From: Pholiota molesta
Lineage: Eukaryota; Basidiomycota; Agaricomycetes; Agaricales; Strophariaceae
Length of the DNA: 64,000 bases
Direction of reading: 5' to 3'
NCBI GenBank assembly: GCA_014925825.1
Contig: JACGCK010000015.1
Location: forward strand, 558,001 to 622,000
The notes below the pieces were generated by a model, which was given only the letters and a program-made list of their open reading frames with translations, had not been told where the DNA came from and did no database searches. The stretch's first letter is position 1. Each line of letters starts with the position of its first letter. The position numbers were made by a program, and so were the translations under genes. Shown in pieces: positions 31,893 through 44,841 of the stretch.

Positions 31893-33739
31893 TTGGAAAC
31901 TGGGAGGACTAGCCAGAGCCTGGCAAGCTCGGATTGAGCAAGATTCAAATGGTAGGAAGTGAAAAGGAAAGAAAAACTCTCATCGTTGTCATCTACTTCG
32001 TATCAAATGAACAAATGTATGTTTTATTGTTACGTAATGAAGCCATTGCACTAACTGTCAACGAGAACTAGAGACGTGGATCGAATTTTATTCCACTGCA
32101 TGTAGGTACATAGATGTCCTTCGGAAATCCTCGCGCTACTTTGACTCTTCGCTTCAAGGACGTTGCCTTGGACGGCGCTCGGCTGCGGGTCTCAGAGCAC
32201 AGGATATGTTCCTGCGCATCCGCACACCCGACTCCCACTGACCACCTCCTTCCCATCCCACGACGCGTCGATATCCCTCAAACCCTAGTACTAGCCACCG
32301 CGAAGGACCCATCCCAGAAGCGCCCCTACCCCTTCGAGCGCGCACCGGCGCACGTAGTCCGCACTGCAGCCTATCAGACGCCCGCTCTCTCCACCTCCCG
32401 CGGCGCGCGTTGATATACGCGCATCTGGACCAAGAAGAGATCGTTCGACTATGTGTCGGTCAACGAAGTTCGAGGCACAGGTCGATGTGGTCGTCGTGGT
32501 TGATCAGTGGATGGCACGGTAGTGAGGGTGTGTGATACAGAACACCGGCGCGCAGCAAAGGTCGTATGCGCCCTTTCGACAGGAACACACTAGGCGCTCC
32601 TGGGACGCGATGCATCGCTATCGGGCCGCGAGCGCGCTGCGCGCGTTGTTGCCGACTTCCCGTTCCAAGCAGCTACCGTCGACCTCGAGATTGTCGAAAG
32701 TTCCCCAGAGCAGGAGTCGGATGAGCAGTTGGAATCTTGTTCCATTTTTGCCAAGAGAGGTCATCAGGGGTTTGGTGGATGGAGTAGTGCTGTGGTGAAG
32801 GTTAGCACATCCGCCGTCAGAGATATAATCGCGACGCACACCTAAATGCACCCTCCTCTCGCTGGCCTGTCGGTCTTTGTGGATGTGACGTTTGTTTCCA
32901 GGACCAACCTAAGGGACCATTCGATGTTGAACCTTGATCGCGGAGGCGCGTTTGCGCAAAATGCGGTGTACATAGGCGGCGAGGCACTGGAGAGGATGAC
33001 CGAGATTTGAAACTGTACGGACGGAGGAGGGCGAGGGCGGTGGTGACAATTCGGAGTGCTTCAGCGGGTTCGAGCGCGAAGACAGTATGCTACAACTCGT
33101 TCAATGGGTGTTGGCATCCTCTGGACAAGGGAGTGTGCCAGGAAGCAGACTGAGCTAATCTCATCAGAATAGTGCGGTATATAGAAGAGGAAGGAACGTA
33201 CATTGTGTTGGGCGGTCGCGAGCAGTGGCAGCTTGTACACCTGCTCGCCCCGCCTGGCCGCCTCTCCCCTTCCAATTTCCTCGCCTCGCTTCCATACCGT
33301 CCTGAGCATCTTCGCCCGACCCTCCTCGCTCGTTTCCACTCCCTCGTCCACCTTTCCTCCACCCCAAGTTCCATCAAGCCCTTCGCTCCACCTAGTAGGT
33401 TTCTTCTCTCCGGCTGTCATATAGGCGCATACTGAGTCATTTGGTGGCGTGGAGGGGGCCGTCGTAATTGTACACCTGGTAACGGTTCGGAATATAGTCG
33501 CAGCGCTCTGGTGCAGACGTGTGGTGGGCGCCGGTGCGAGGGCGGGGGATAGCAGGGGAAGAGCCTGCGCAAGCGTGATCAAGCCTCAACACCCTGCCGA
33601 AATTGTTCCCACGAGCGTCGGGCCGCTGTGTTGGCCACTCCGAGTCCCTCGTCTTTGATTTGAGCGCGCAGATGCTGTACTCATAGGTTCTGTCTCGGCT
33701 GGTGATAATTGAATTGTTCGCAGGTCAACGTTAGTAACA

Positions 33740-36700
33740 AAAGGACATTTCATTTTCGTTCCGCCCTTGGCTCGCCTCCTGTTTGAATTCACTCCGCTTC
33801 GTTCGTTGACTTTTTTCCTTGCAGCAGCTCCTAAATTTGCGCACCTTTGTAGACTTATTTGACGGTTTTAATCGCTTGTCCACTGATGTAGTAGCTCACC
33901 AATGAGATATCGATCGTATGTTACCTGCACCGTGCTACCGACTTCAATCTATGTACGCCGTTTACGAACTATACTGCTAATCTAGTTGCCTTCTAATACA
34001 CAATAAGGTCGCGTTCAGCGTGAGCATTTGTAGACGTGCTCGTCTCTGTGCGCATGTAAAGTATCCAACGCTGGGCCTGATCGCCAGTCATGTGCGCGTC
34101 AACAGCTAGCTAGTTCAAAATCGCGGTGCGCAATTGATCCCACTTGATCCAATTGGTTGTACCGTTACTAGATGGTGTATATATCCAGGCGAACAGTAGT
34201 AGCGAGCTTATTCTAAAAAATGGACAGTAAATCCAGATAAAATCAGAATTGTCGTTGCATAACGAACAGCTTCGGGAACGCACCTGTATACCGATAATGC
34301 AATCCTCGTTTATGAGAAAATCATTGTACTGCCTCGGAAGCTCCCGCGTCCAGGACACGTACGGCAGGTGCGTCTCAACATCACCCTGGAAGTAAGGATG
34401 CTGGACGATACTGGGCGGCGCCAACACCCCCGGCGGATGCGTTGGCGACGACGGCGGCCGTGGAAGGAGGCCTTGGGCGGCCAACACCGCAGCGCGGGAG
34501 AAGTCTAGCACTTCCACAGACGGGGCGCCGCCAAGTTCGCGGTCCGTAGTGCGCGGAAACTGGACGACGCGCTGGCCGTGGACACACCTGCAGCACAGGA
34601 TTAATATTGACGGCGCAGGTCAGACGTGCCGCGCGCGCGCGTGCGCACCTATTAGGCCCTCTCCCCGTTGTCGTGTAGGCAGGGCAGAGGATGCGCGTGT
34701 TCCGCGGGCCCCAGTCCGCCCAGGGGACGTCCAGCGGCGGCCCCGCAGCAGCGCCGTCCGCGGCGTGCGTCGCGATGTAGCGCATAAACACACGCTGGTG
34801 CACGAACACGTTCGCGGATATGGTCGACTGCGGCCCCTCCGTACCCTTTCTGTACAGCAGATTGAATACGTGCAGGCGGTCCGCGTCGTTGACCGCAAGC
34901 GGAGTGTGGGGAGGCGCCTGCGCGGTTATTGGCCCGGCCTGCGCGGTTACGCCCAGCACACTGATGCCCGTGGAGATGGGTGGGAGATGCAGCGTGGCAA
35001 GGTGGATGGCGGGGGTCGTGACGCCGGAAGGCCGTATGAATTTGTACAGCCGACACGACCCAGACCCAACGGGGGAGATGAAGAGACAGTGCGTGTGGTC
35101 GATGAGGCTGAATCGGTACCCGTTTCTCACAGGTGGAAGCAAAGGATCAAGCGCAATTGAGGAATCCTGCAAATTTTTTAAATGGATCAGAGGACGGCAT
35201 AAGAACGTGGCGCGCACTAGTATGAGATCTGAGGTGGTCCAATCCCATATCATTACACGCCTCCGCAGTAAGGGGTCAAAGAAAGTGAATGCCAAGATGT
35301 TATGCGCGACGTATAGAGAAGCATGGTCTGGATAGTTACCATGAGGTGGGTTGGGATAGATAGTGATCGTCAAGCAGCTACTGTGCGCTAATGGGTGGGG
35401 GATGTTGGTAGACATGGTGCGAATATGGATGCAAATGTTACGAGCGTCAGTCCGCGAGGGTCGGCTGCGAAGACGCTGAAATGTGGGCGGAAAGCTGATG
35501 AATCGGTCATCAAGTACTTACGTCTTGTCATTGTATAGCAACACTATTATGTCTTGCGTAGGGTCCATCGTGAAAGTTAAAACTAATGTCCCTTTGCCGG
35601 CGTTCTGGAATGTACGTTTCTCGATGTTGCTGGAAGTAGGAATCGATATGATGTGAGCGATGTGCTCCGTGTTCGTATAAGCAAATGCGGCTCGGACAAG
35701 TTCCATTTTGTAACCATCATATGGCAACCAGCGAGTGACAGGCTCCCCCAATTTGAGTGAAAGCCATGCCTGGCGATATTGTAGAATATGTGCGAGGAGG
35801 TCAGCATGGGGAGCGGACACTCCAGTGTCTTTCAGGCCGTTTAAATGAAGTTGAATAGTATATGCTAACAATGAAGAGTTCTTGATGGTTTCGCAGATGG
35901 ATTTGCATGTCTAGAAACTCGCACATTCAATAATTGCTTTCGAGATCAAACTCAAGATAAGACCAAGATAAGATCGTACCATCGAACAGCGAGCGAGAGC
36001 AACAGCATCAAGAAAGGAGAGGATCTTGATTTTCAGCTCTTCTGGAATCCCGGGGAGACTATTCGTCATTTGGAAGGATAGCTGGCAAGCTCGAATTGTG
36101 CACAATATAAAGGCAGTTTGACAATGTTATCATCAAATTTGCATCAAATCGATATTTACATCTCGGCTCCGCCGTATGAATTAATTGAGCAAATTTATAT
36201 TGTATTGTTACGTAATGAAGCTATTGCACTAACATTCAACGAGGACCTCACAGAGATTATGCCCAGGGACACTGCCTCACACTCGGCACTCAGCTATGGG
36301 TCGAAGAGCACTTGCCCGCGCATCCGCCAACCAATGACCGCCTTCTTCCAATCCCGCGACGCTCCAATACCACCGCCTGTCCAACCACTGCGAAGGACAA
36401 CCACACAAAAGCGCCTTACCCCCTCGAGCTCGCGCGCAGTACGCACTCGAGCCTATCAGGCGCTCGCGCTCTCCATTTCCCGCGGCGCGCGTTGGTATAC
36501 GGGCATCTGAACCAAGAGGGAAATCGTTAGAGAATGCGTCGGGTCGACGACATGGGAGGCGCAGGTCGATGTGTCGTGATTGCTCAGCGGACGGCGCGGG
36601 CGGGGACGTTGTGATACACAATGCAGGCGGCCGAAAGAGCCCTTTCGACTGAAGCACGTTAACCCTCGGGCGCAAACATCAATGTATCGATGTCGAACCT

Positions 36701-37810
36701 GCGAGCCACGTTGTCGCCGACTTCCGTTCCAAACAGCTACCCTCGACGTCGAGATTGTCGAACGAGATTCCCGAGCTGTCGAACGAGCTGTCCGGAGCTA
36801 CAACAGAGGCCATTAGAGGCGTCGACAATGCAGTAGATTAACTCCCCACGAAGGCAGACACTCCTTTCCCGAAAAGGTTCATCCAGATATCCCAGACGGG
36901 TGACGCGCATGACGGATGGGGTGGCGATCCGGAGCAACCTTCCATTGTAAGATACAACACATATAGGTGTCGACGTGGCATGTGGCTGGGCTGTACGAGT
37001 ATACGCACGTGTGACGTCGTCGACAAAACGTACGGGAGTAATTCGCGTCAGGTCGGTGATCCCACAGATAGTGTACCTCATGCGGCGCTGCCGTGAGGTA
37101 GGCGGCAATCGGGTCGGGCAGGTCCTACGGTGCGAATGAGGGTTGGATATTGAGCGCGGGAGCGGGGTGGCCACTGCGGGCTGTGATTCGCCTGGATGGT
37201 AGGCGGATTCGGCGCCATATAGGCAGAGATTTTAAATCCGGATGCTGGCTGTATGTTGATTACTCAACATTTGACACTCTCACCTTACCTCCCGCGTAAA
37301 TGGCGTCAGCGATGTGGATTACCCCTCATGGGCCTCCCAGATACGCATATGGATCGTGGCGACACTGCTCGAGGATGGAGAACCGAGCCCTGCTCATGGT
37401 AGTAAGCGATGGCGCAAGTCGAACGCAGGCGAAAGGGAATGGCGCTGCTATTGATTTTCGAGTAGACGGTACGAGTACGGAAGAATCGCGAGAGCTCGAA
37501 GGCACGATTTGCGCGTGGGCGAAAGTCGACAGCTAATCATGAAGCGTCACATCGGGCATAGAAGAATCGCGAGATGTCGACAGGAAGATGGCTGTCAAAC
37601 AAAGAAAATGAGACAAAACCTGGTATAGCGGGCAAAAGTACAACGTACCGCATTTTGAGGTGGAAACTCCAGCAGCGTTGGACGCATTTACATAAATGCT
37701 GGAACTTATGATATGGGCGGCGTTCGATGAATCGATTAGTGCTGCGGTGAAGTTTAGAAACATTCGGCGTCAGAGATACAATCGCGACGCGCACCTGAGT
37801 GGACTACTCT
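33740..37810. repeat. F-box segmental duplication, copy B
   Basis: Second copy of the unit at about 28970-33700. Identity is highest over the F-box exons and falls off in the intergenic parts, where many small indels occur. Confidence 0.75.
34168..36069 (-). CDS. F-box family protein, intact paralogue B
   Basis: Six exons (36069-35980, 35910-35522, 35464-35218, 35166-34649, 34587-34284, 34212-34168) give 530 residues with one frame. The introns are 69, 57, 51, 61 and 71 nt. The N-terminal F-box has LPGIPEELKIKILSFLD, then the first splice inside ARCSM/TCKSI, then SSLLAYTIQLHLNGL, the arrangement I know from many Agaricomycete F-box proteins. Later segments (PHPLAHSSCLTI, MIWDWTTSDL, FSLIDHTHCLF, CVHGQRVVQF) recur at spacing typical of the beta-propeller-like C-terminal region of that group. 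The 51-nt intron at 35167-35217 is a multiple of three and could be retained. The short last exon (NKLATTVRLDIY) is supported by conservation in paralogue A. Probable SCF substrate adaptor, target unknown. Confidence 0.8.
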
Positions 37811-39142
37811 CCCTTCGCTGCTACTGTCGGTTCTTCGTAAATGTGGTGCTCATTTCCGTGACCAGCCTACTGGGCGCTACTGAGAACTTGAATGTGCGGA
37901 AGTCGAAGACCTCGTGGGACTCCGTAGTATCGTTAGACGTCGACTGCATGGTTGGGTTCGTATAGGACGACGACCTTCAGGCCACTGTCAGGCTTAGGAG
38001 TTTAGAGAACTCAGAGATGACAGAAATGTCGGAAACTCACTATATATCTGCGTGGAGGGAATGTTTGCGAGTCTGTTGTTGGAGGAAAGTAACAGTGTGC
38101 GTTGGGTGAGCGGCGCAGTGGCAGGCAAACTGTCACAGTCACATGGGGTGACTGACCAGTGACCACAGTTGCGCATGCGCGTTTGCATTGCGCATTGCGT
38201 ACTCAGGGCAGCTCACGGCAAGCTCACGATGGCAAATCAATCACAGATGTCAGCTCTATGCAGGGAGGACCACAGGAAGCAGGTCGATGTTGCAGTAGGT
38301 TTCGCCTAACATTCTCGTTCTCCTACAAATTGAATTTAGGAGATCGATATTCGTGCAGCACTGAGCGGTGAGTCCGAATTGCCCCTGCATGGGAGCTGCG
38401 GGTACCAACAGAAGATCTCCAACGTTCAAAATGGTCAATGTTCACTGATGTGCACTCCTAATAACGGGAAGACCATCGGTCCTAGGGTTCAAGGGCAGGG
38501 CGTCGAGGTAAGCCTTATTAATTCATCGTTCACTTCCCTTCTTTTTGCGCGTCGACTTGAGCTCTTGAGATGCAGTCCTATCATGATAATGAATGTTTGT
38601 ACAATGCGATGCATCTGAATTTCGTTGTGGGTTCAAGACAACTTCAAATGTTGTTAATGTTTTTCGAGAACATTTGTTCAAAACAATTAATCATAATATT
38701 CATCGCAATAAATCGAATCCTGGTTCCAGTTGTACAAAGGTACGTGGAGTAAAGTACTAATCGTAAGGTGCGTGGAGATATGCTACTTGGTAGGGAATAT
38801 TTGGAAATAATATATGTATGTATTAGGACGATACATAATAGATGAAGGCCAAGGCGATTTAGAGGGATCATCATCTTCAAGGCCTAAATATGGTTACAGA
38901 TAGCAACCAGAGCTATTGATAAGTGTTTGATGGCTGGCATAATGTCGCAAAACCGAAGTGGAAAACGGGCGATAGCGCGGAACCGGCGAGACAGCTAAAA
39001 ACAGAGGCAATAGGATTTCGGCACTGCCGCCGAAGCAGGGTGTAAGTGGCAACGAGAGAAGCCGCCGAGATATCCTTGATGTCAAGCGCGAGGTAGAATC
39101 TTGAACAAGGGCGTTGAGGGGACGTGAAGGGAAATGTTTCCT
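36100..39142. other. No supported gene
   Basis: To about 37810 this is the upstream part of F-box duplication copy B. A 145-codon minus frame at 36737-37174 is not conserved in copy A. CAGTCACATGGGGTGACTG at 38136-38154 is a short inverted repeat. The rest is AT-rich with nothing recognisable. Confidence 0.5.
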
Positions 39143-39838
39143 TCAAGTAACGTTGAGGTGCCATTCGTCAGAACGACGCGAATGGTGGGAGAGCGCGACG
39201 AAGCGCGTCCGCTCCATGAGGAAATCGACGCGTTTCAAGCCGCCGCGCTTCTCCTCTTCGTAGAGCTTCGTGCTGCGTTGCCGCCTGTAGCGTTGCTCAT
39301 ATGCGCGCGAAACGCGGCGCTGGTCCGTTGGCGACGCGGCGGTGTGGAACTCGGCCTCCGTGACGATCTTGCGCAGCGAGCGGTAGATCGTCTCGACCAC
39401 GTCCTTGAAGGTGACATAGGCGCGGTTGGACGCGTGCACGTTGAACTTCCATGGGAAGCTGGAGACCGTGATGGTCATGAATGGGAGCGGGGGTGTCGTG
39501 GCGGGCTCCTTCCACGCGCGGCTCGAGAGAGACTGGTGGTGTCGTGATATCATGGATGGATGATCCAGCAAGTCCCAGCTGATTCCGGCCGTGTCCAGGT
39601 ATGGGTGAAGACGCGGGGATCCAGCGTACCCCGTTGTCGGGGGGCTATCATACCCCTTGTGGGGTGCAGATGGTGGCGTCGCGAGTGGGTAGACGATTGT
39701 TGGAGGCGTGATAACACCCAATGACGACGGAGGAGTCGAAGATGAGAACGTCAGGGGGGGCATTGCAGGCGTCGCCGGTGGGGAATGGAAAGTGTTTTTG
39801 TACGCGAATCGTACTTGCTTTGCGTGTGGAACGGGCAT
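39143..39838 (-). CDS. DUF6699 family protein
   Basis: Single exon, 231 residues. It has the layout I associate with DUF6699 proteins: an N-terminal KQVRFA motif (residues 7-12), a Pro/Ser/Thr-rich disordered stretch to about residue 80, then ISWDLLDHP, PPLPFMTITV, FPWKFNV, YVTFKDVVETIYRSLRKIV and near the end GGLKRVDFLMERTRFVAL. The domain is common in basidiomycetes and its function is not established; no catalytic residues or signal peptide are seen. A TATAAA lies 89 bp upstream. It is the first of a cluster of homologues over 14 kb. Frames on the opposite strand are shadows. Confidence 0.85.
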   Translation of the reverse strand: MPVPHAKQVRFAYKNTFHSPPATPAMPPLTFSSSTPPSSLGVITPPTIVYPLATPPSAPHKGYDSPPTTGYAGSPRLHPYLDTAGISWDLLDHPSMISRHHQSLSSRAWKEPATTPPLPFMTITVSSFPWKFNVHASNRAYVTFKDVVETIYRSLRKIVTEAEFHTAASPTDQRRVSRAYEQRYRRQRSTKLYEEEKRGGLKRVDFLMERTRFVALSHHSRRSDEWHLNVT

Positions 39839-39926
39839 TGTGATTGAGAGACGCGTTGGGTTGCTAGAGTTGACGCGGGTTGGGGGTTGAAATATGTCGA
39901 TGTATGTAATTTACGCGTGGGTGGCC

Positions 39927-39932
39927 TTTATA
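39927..39932 (-). promoter_or_regulatory. TATA box
   Basis: TATAAA on the minus strand (CGATATAAAGG), 89 bp upstream of the ATG at 39838, in a C-rich 5' region. Confidence 0.6.
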
Positions 39933-39939
39933 TCGCGAC

Positions 39940-42465
39940 GCCCTCATATGGCAATGTACCAAATGAGATGCATGTACAGCTTTCCTGTGAGACGAGAGAT
40001 TCGTTGAGTTGGAGATCAGGACCCGTTGAAATTCCGGGTTACCAACACCGCCTTGACGTTACCTAAAATTAGACTTTCAGCAAGCGCTCAGACCAACGCA
40101 AGCAATATTTGACCGACGGTGCCGTTGACAAGACGACACAACATAAAGGAACGGCTGCGGGGTAGACAGCATGAATGCTTGTTTATAGTTGCGAGGAATC
40201 AACGCTGAAGGTGGAGAGTAAGTGCTTCAAATTTGTGAACTCTGGTGAACGGAAAATAGGCAGATTTCCGCGCTCCAAAACTAGGCGTGAGAGCCTAAAC
40301 ACGTCACCTTATTGAACACCACGGAACACATATCATCGGAGTTCTCTTGGGATGGATAAATTCAATCTATGGGATGTTGGGAGCTATATGTACAACATAC
40401 GACAATGGATCCGATTCAGAAATCTATGGGCCAAGGTGTCTGGCGCTAAAGTTTGAATTTTACATTTGGACGCTGCACATCGTACCTTTTTGAGATGAGG
40501 TCACACTGCATTCAGAAATTGGAGCCCTAAGCGGAGGTTGTACGACTCATTTGGTGCAGAATATGGATTCTGTACAAGTGCGCAGTATCTTTTTTGGATC
40601 GTTCATTCCCCCAACATTCCGACGGGATTGGATGTCCCGTGCGCCACAATCATCGCCTCATTTTAAGGTTCCGTAGCCTCGTTTTTTGGTTGATGGCGGG
40701 CGTGTCCTTTTACTAATGTAGTATTCTAATGTAAGCTGTGTATTCAGAATGAATTCGACCTGTGGTTCTGTGTTAACATTCTACGTGTGAGACCAGCTGT
40801 GAGGAACTGCATTCTACTTATGCATCGTTCAATTTTTGGAATCATCCAGGCTTGAAGCTCAACTATAAATCTCATGATTTTTTTTCGACTCGATACAATG
40901 TAATACTACGTTCGATTGGAGATAGCCCAAATGTAAATGGTCTGCTTTAGTTGATGACTCTTCTCGCGAACAAACATTAATCAAATTATGCTTCCTACGT
41001 GTTCAATACCATCATGAATTGATTTAATCAGCATCTTTACGACTGATTATTATCAAGCTCAGCACTTTGGCCTTCATTCAGCACCTTTAGTTGAAGTTTT
41101 CGGGGCTAGAACATGTTAACTTAATTAACGACGAACTTATTAATCAACGGGGCAACGGTGTGGTGTATCTGTCTATGAAGCAATTAAATGCCGCCAACAG
41201 ATTCTGCGCGCGTGTTTGTAACTCACAATCCGAGAGCATTCCGAAGTGAGAAAAGCAAATATCTATCATTACAAACCGAGCAGGATATAGTTCGATATAC
41301 AAACGTGATGTTTTAGAGGCGCCTTCTCCGCACGGCGGCGATGTCATTTCCTGTGCTAGTGTTGGAATCATGAAAAGGAGAAATTCGTATCAGTGAGTCA
41401 ACGATTACGAACAAACTATGTAGCTTGTAAATAGTATATGGTACGTAGCTACTACTCTGCGATCAGACTTATACGCCCACGGCGGAGATGGATGCCCATC
41501 TGTGTCGGTGTGATTATCTACTGTTGGGTGAGCAGTTGTGATATGGAACAGTGCCTCTGGCGCTTATCTTAGCGCCCTGCCTGCCCACTGTGGGACCAAC
41601 ATCGGAGGGAAGGGTCGGGGCCCCAACAGCGCAGCATCGGCACAGCACCACACCGCTGTCACATCCATTTCGTGTATTTTGGGCGTCCCATATGTAGACG
41701 ATATCTATACTCTATCTGTGCCCCTATTACAGAACAGTTCAATACCAAGTAACTCCATTCTGGCTTTCAACGTTGTATTCTTAACAAGTTGACTGACAGC
41801 TTATGAAGCCTTATAAGGTGAGATTATAGATGGCGGTGACGAAAACGAAATTCTATATGTGCAAGTAAATACGACTCAAAGATCGAATAACATACTGCAT
41901 GCCACAAATACGTGGTATTGCCGGGCGACGATGCATACCATCGCGCCGGCCGCGATAACTACTTTTACTATGAGCGGTTACATCCGAGCGAGAGCCGAGA
42001 AGGGCACATAGGGAGAAATGAAGGTTCTATAGATATCCATAAAGTACCAGCGGCGTGTGAGATTGCATGGCCAAGATAGTAACTAAAAGGAAAGCATACT
42101 GCGCGTCCTCAACGAAGACGGCGTTGTAAGGCAGGAAATAGGCGAATAGACGATAAAGATGAATAATGAAATGATAAGATACCGGTAGTGTCTGGACCAA
42201 GCTCTGTCATCGTTCCTTTTTCCCTATTTTCTTCCGGTCCCAGCAGCTCCTGGAGAAGGCGTGCGAACGAAAGCTTGGGACCGTGCTAAGTATGTGCACG
42301 GAGCATCACGCGACAGCGGCGAACAGAGGGACCACCTGAAAAGGAAGACCACCAGCTGGCCGCATCATCCGCGATGGTCCTGGTCGCTGGGCGAGACTCT
42401 CCAAAGGGGGGTATATGGAGAGGGAGGTGTTCAGAGCCGAAAGTTCGGCTGCAAAGTGTACTGCG
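39940..42465. other. No supported gene
   Basis: AT-rich intergenic DNA. No frame above about 85 codons and no repeat that I can pair with others in the window. Confidence 0.6.
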
Positions 42466-43176
42466 TTACGCAAGATTGAGCTCCCAGACTTCAGGTCCGC
42501 TGAGCGTCCCAGAGAGCCCCATGAAGCGGGTGCAGCCCATGAGGAGGTCGATCTTCTTGATGCCTTTGCGCTCTTCCGTCGCTCGCTCTTCGGGATCGCG
42601 GACAGTACCGCAGCGTACATAATATGCGGCGTCGACGCCTTCCCGTCTCTCCCCATCCGGGACCTCGGCGTATTCGACGGGGTGGATGGAAAGGCGTAGA
42701 TTTCGGTATATGGATACGAGGACGTCCGCAACCGTGATGAATTTATTCGAAGAGTCGGGCGGCGGAGTAACCTCGATGTCGAATTTGAGCAACGGATGGG
42801 TGACGATGATAGAATTCATAGGCGGAGAGGTGGCGTATTCAGAGAATGCGTGTATAGGATATTGTCCGTCGCCGTTGGTGGGTGGATGAACGAGGTCGTA
42901 ATGGAATGCGGGTTCAGAGTGCGGCAAGTAAGCAAGCAGAAAGTGAATCTGCCTAGGTTTTGGAATGATCGCCTCTGGGTAAAGGTCCATGTTCGTCGAG
43001 TATGGCGTACGCGGGTAGACGGCATGGAAGTAATCATCCTCCTCCTCGGGCGGCGGTGTGAGAAGGTCTGGGGATGACGAGGACGGTAGCGACGAGACGG
43101 TGAATGTTGGTGACGGTGTCGCTGATCCAGGAGAGTATATCCTGTTGGTTGGAGCAAAGTGTACGCGTCTGAACAT
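42466..43176 (-). CDS. DUF6699 family protein
   Basis: Single exon, 236 residues. It begins MFRRVHFAP, the family's basic-HF/RF motif, then a Ser/Pro-rich region to about residue 50. Core signals follow: FHYDLVHPP, PPMNSIIVTHP, LKFDIEV, FITVADVLVSIYRNLRLSI, a charged region with EERK, and GIKKIDLLMGCTRFMGLSG near the C-terminus. The Trp usually found in PW.i.V is replaced (LLKFDIEV). A TATAAG lies 79 bp upstream. Neighbouring homologues on both sides share its orientation, so the cluster probably grew by tandem duplication. Confidence 0.85.
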   Translation of the reverse strand: MFRRVHFAPTNRIYSPGSATPSPTFTVSSLPSSSSPDLLTPPPEEEDDYFHAVYPRTPYSTNMDLYPEAIIPKPRQIHFLLAYLPHSEPAFHYDLVHPPTNGDGQYPIHAFSEYATSPPMNSIIVTHPLLKFDIEVTPPPDSSNKFITVADVLVSIYRNLRLSIHPVEYAEVPDGERREGVDAAYYVRCGTVRDPEERATEERKGIKKIDLLMGCTRFMGLSGTLSGPEVWELNLA

Positions 43177-43254
43177 TGCGGAAGGCGGTAGTGGCGAGGT
43201 GATAACGAGTGGCTTTTTGGGAGAGAGTCAGGGAGCGCAGGTCTTAGGGTTTCG

Positions 43255-43260
43255 CTTATA
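43255..43260 (-). promoter_or_regulatory. TATA box
   Basis: TATAAG on the minus strand, 79 bp upstream of the ATG at 43176. Confidence 0.55.
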
Positions 43261-44841
43261 TGGTTACCATCCTGGGCGAAATACCACATTCGCTGAGCTA
43301 AATGGGGTTAAAGAGGTGTCCGGGGATTGATGCGGTTCCAGAGACATCACCTCGGTGGCAGATGGGCGCACGCTACCTGGTATAGCGTCCTTGGCCAGAC
43401 ATGGTGAGAATGGCGGAATGAATGTAGGAGAGCCAATGAAGTCCTTGTATAGCTTTTGCAAGGGAAAAGCGACTGCCTAGCGAACAAATACAGGCGAGTC
43501 GCGTTATTCCCATAGTCATTGCTTAAAGAAAGAAACCGCCGTCACATGCTTAGGATGATAGAAACGAGTCAAAAAGGACTGTCATTGTTGCGGAGCTCAG
43601 GTAACATTTCAGGCGCAATAACGAAACGCCAGAAAACGCACCAAAGATAGCTTCAATTGCCATAAAATCCGTCTCTTTACTCTGGGCTCCTTCCGTCACA
43701 TCGCAAGTGGCGATTACGCGCTACGGATGCTCCTCTAGTTTGCATGTCAGATATTTCGGATGTCTATGGCGACGAAGGAATGCGGTAGAATATTCATGTT
43801 CATGACAACATGCGCGACTGCCAATAACGGCCTATCAAGCGTCAAGTGGCGATCAGGGTGTTGCAGCGTAAATTCTGGGCAATTTATATTCCTAGTAGTG
43901 GTTGTTATTCGATCGGTTCAGGCTAACAACGAAATATGCAGCCAAATGTTCGGGTCAAACCCAAAGTCGAATAGTAAAAGCGAAGAAGAGCATGTACGGG
44001 GCTTACCGTGTAATGATAGAACACAATAAACTCCCCACTCAACCATCCAGCTTCGGCATTCCCTTTTGTTTCTGCTGAAACATTTATCTTTGACCGCCGT
44101 AAGATGAATGCCTCCCCTGACGAACGGCGATAACCGAAGGCCACCGTTATTCCACGAATAGTTCATTGTGTGCAGGAAAATAGAGTAAAAAGCTACGATG
44201 GCGTGGGCGGGTAAGCCTACATGGTATAGGAGACAATGAGAGTGGAAGGGAGGGAAGAATCAACGGGTCGAGCCTTATCATGATGGTAGAATGCCTCGAG
44301 GCGAAAATGAGGCAGGAAACGTTTCGAGGATGAAATCACGTGATCGCGGACGCGATTTAATTTATCCTTCTTCTTTCCAATGGACTCCCCAATAGCGCTC
44401 AGTTAGAAACGATCAGAACGAAAACCAGTTAAATTATATTATGAGGTATATACTTTAGACTTATTTTGATTTCGAATCTAGAAAAGTACGAATACAAAAT
44501 GGCAACGACTCTGCACCAACGTTGCTCCAACTTAGCGCTCGTGCTGGGCGCTTGACAGTTCGTAGTACTTTGTGAAACACAAGGCTCTTGATTAATAATT
44601 GTTCGAGCGCAGGAGAGCGAGTGCTGCTTCTCATATCAATATAGCGGGGATCTCAGTTATATATCTCGTTGATGCTAGGATACTAGTACAATACTAGTAC
44701 TTAGTCTGATATTAGGTATCAAATCTGTATCAAATAGCGTCTTTTTACTGAACTAATACTGTTGTAATTACCTGCTCATAGTATATGTAAGTAAAGATTC
44801 AAAATATAATACTAATAGCGAATTGCATTGCGATATGACGA
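43261..44841. other. No supported gene
   Basis: Mixed-composition intergenic sequence; short overlapping frames only. Confidence 0.6.

Larger units (their letters stand above)
28970..33700. repeat. F-box segmental duplication, copy A
   Basis: Collinear with about 33740-37810: the CTTTGTAGACTTA block (29089 versus 33855), the F-box paralogues, the sequence upstream of each (32130-32440 versus 36300-36520), CGACTTCCCGTTCCAAGCAGC (near 32654 versus 36719) and the CGTCAGAGATA block (32814 versus 37769). Copy A has a private 220 bp insertion at about 29168-29393. Confidence 0.8.

Noticed and set aside
33061..33582. 173-codon minus frame with a possible 81-nt intron
   Set aside because: Starts at TTG, the intron is a multiple of three with several alternative acceptors, and the paralogous segment in duplication copy B does not preserve the frame. 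It may be real from the ATG at 33420, but I cannot support it.
36737..37174. 145-codon minus frame
   Set aside because: Not preserved in duplication copy A; no family signal.
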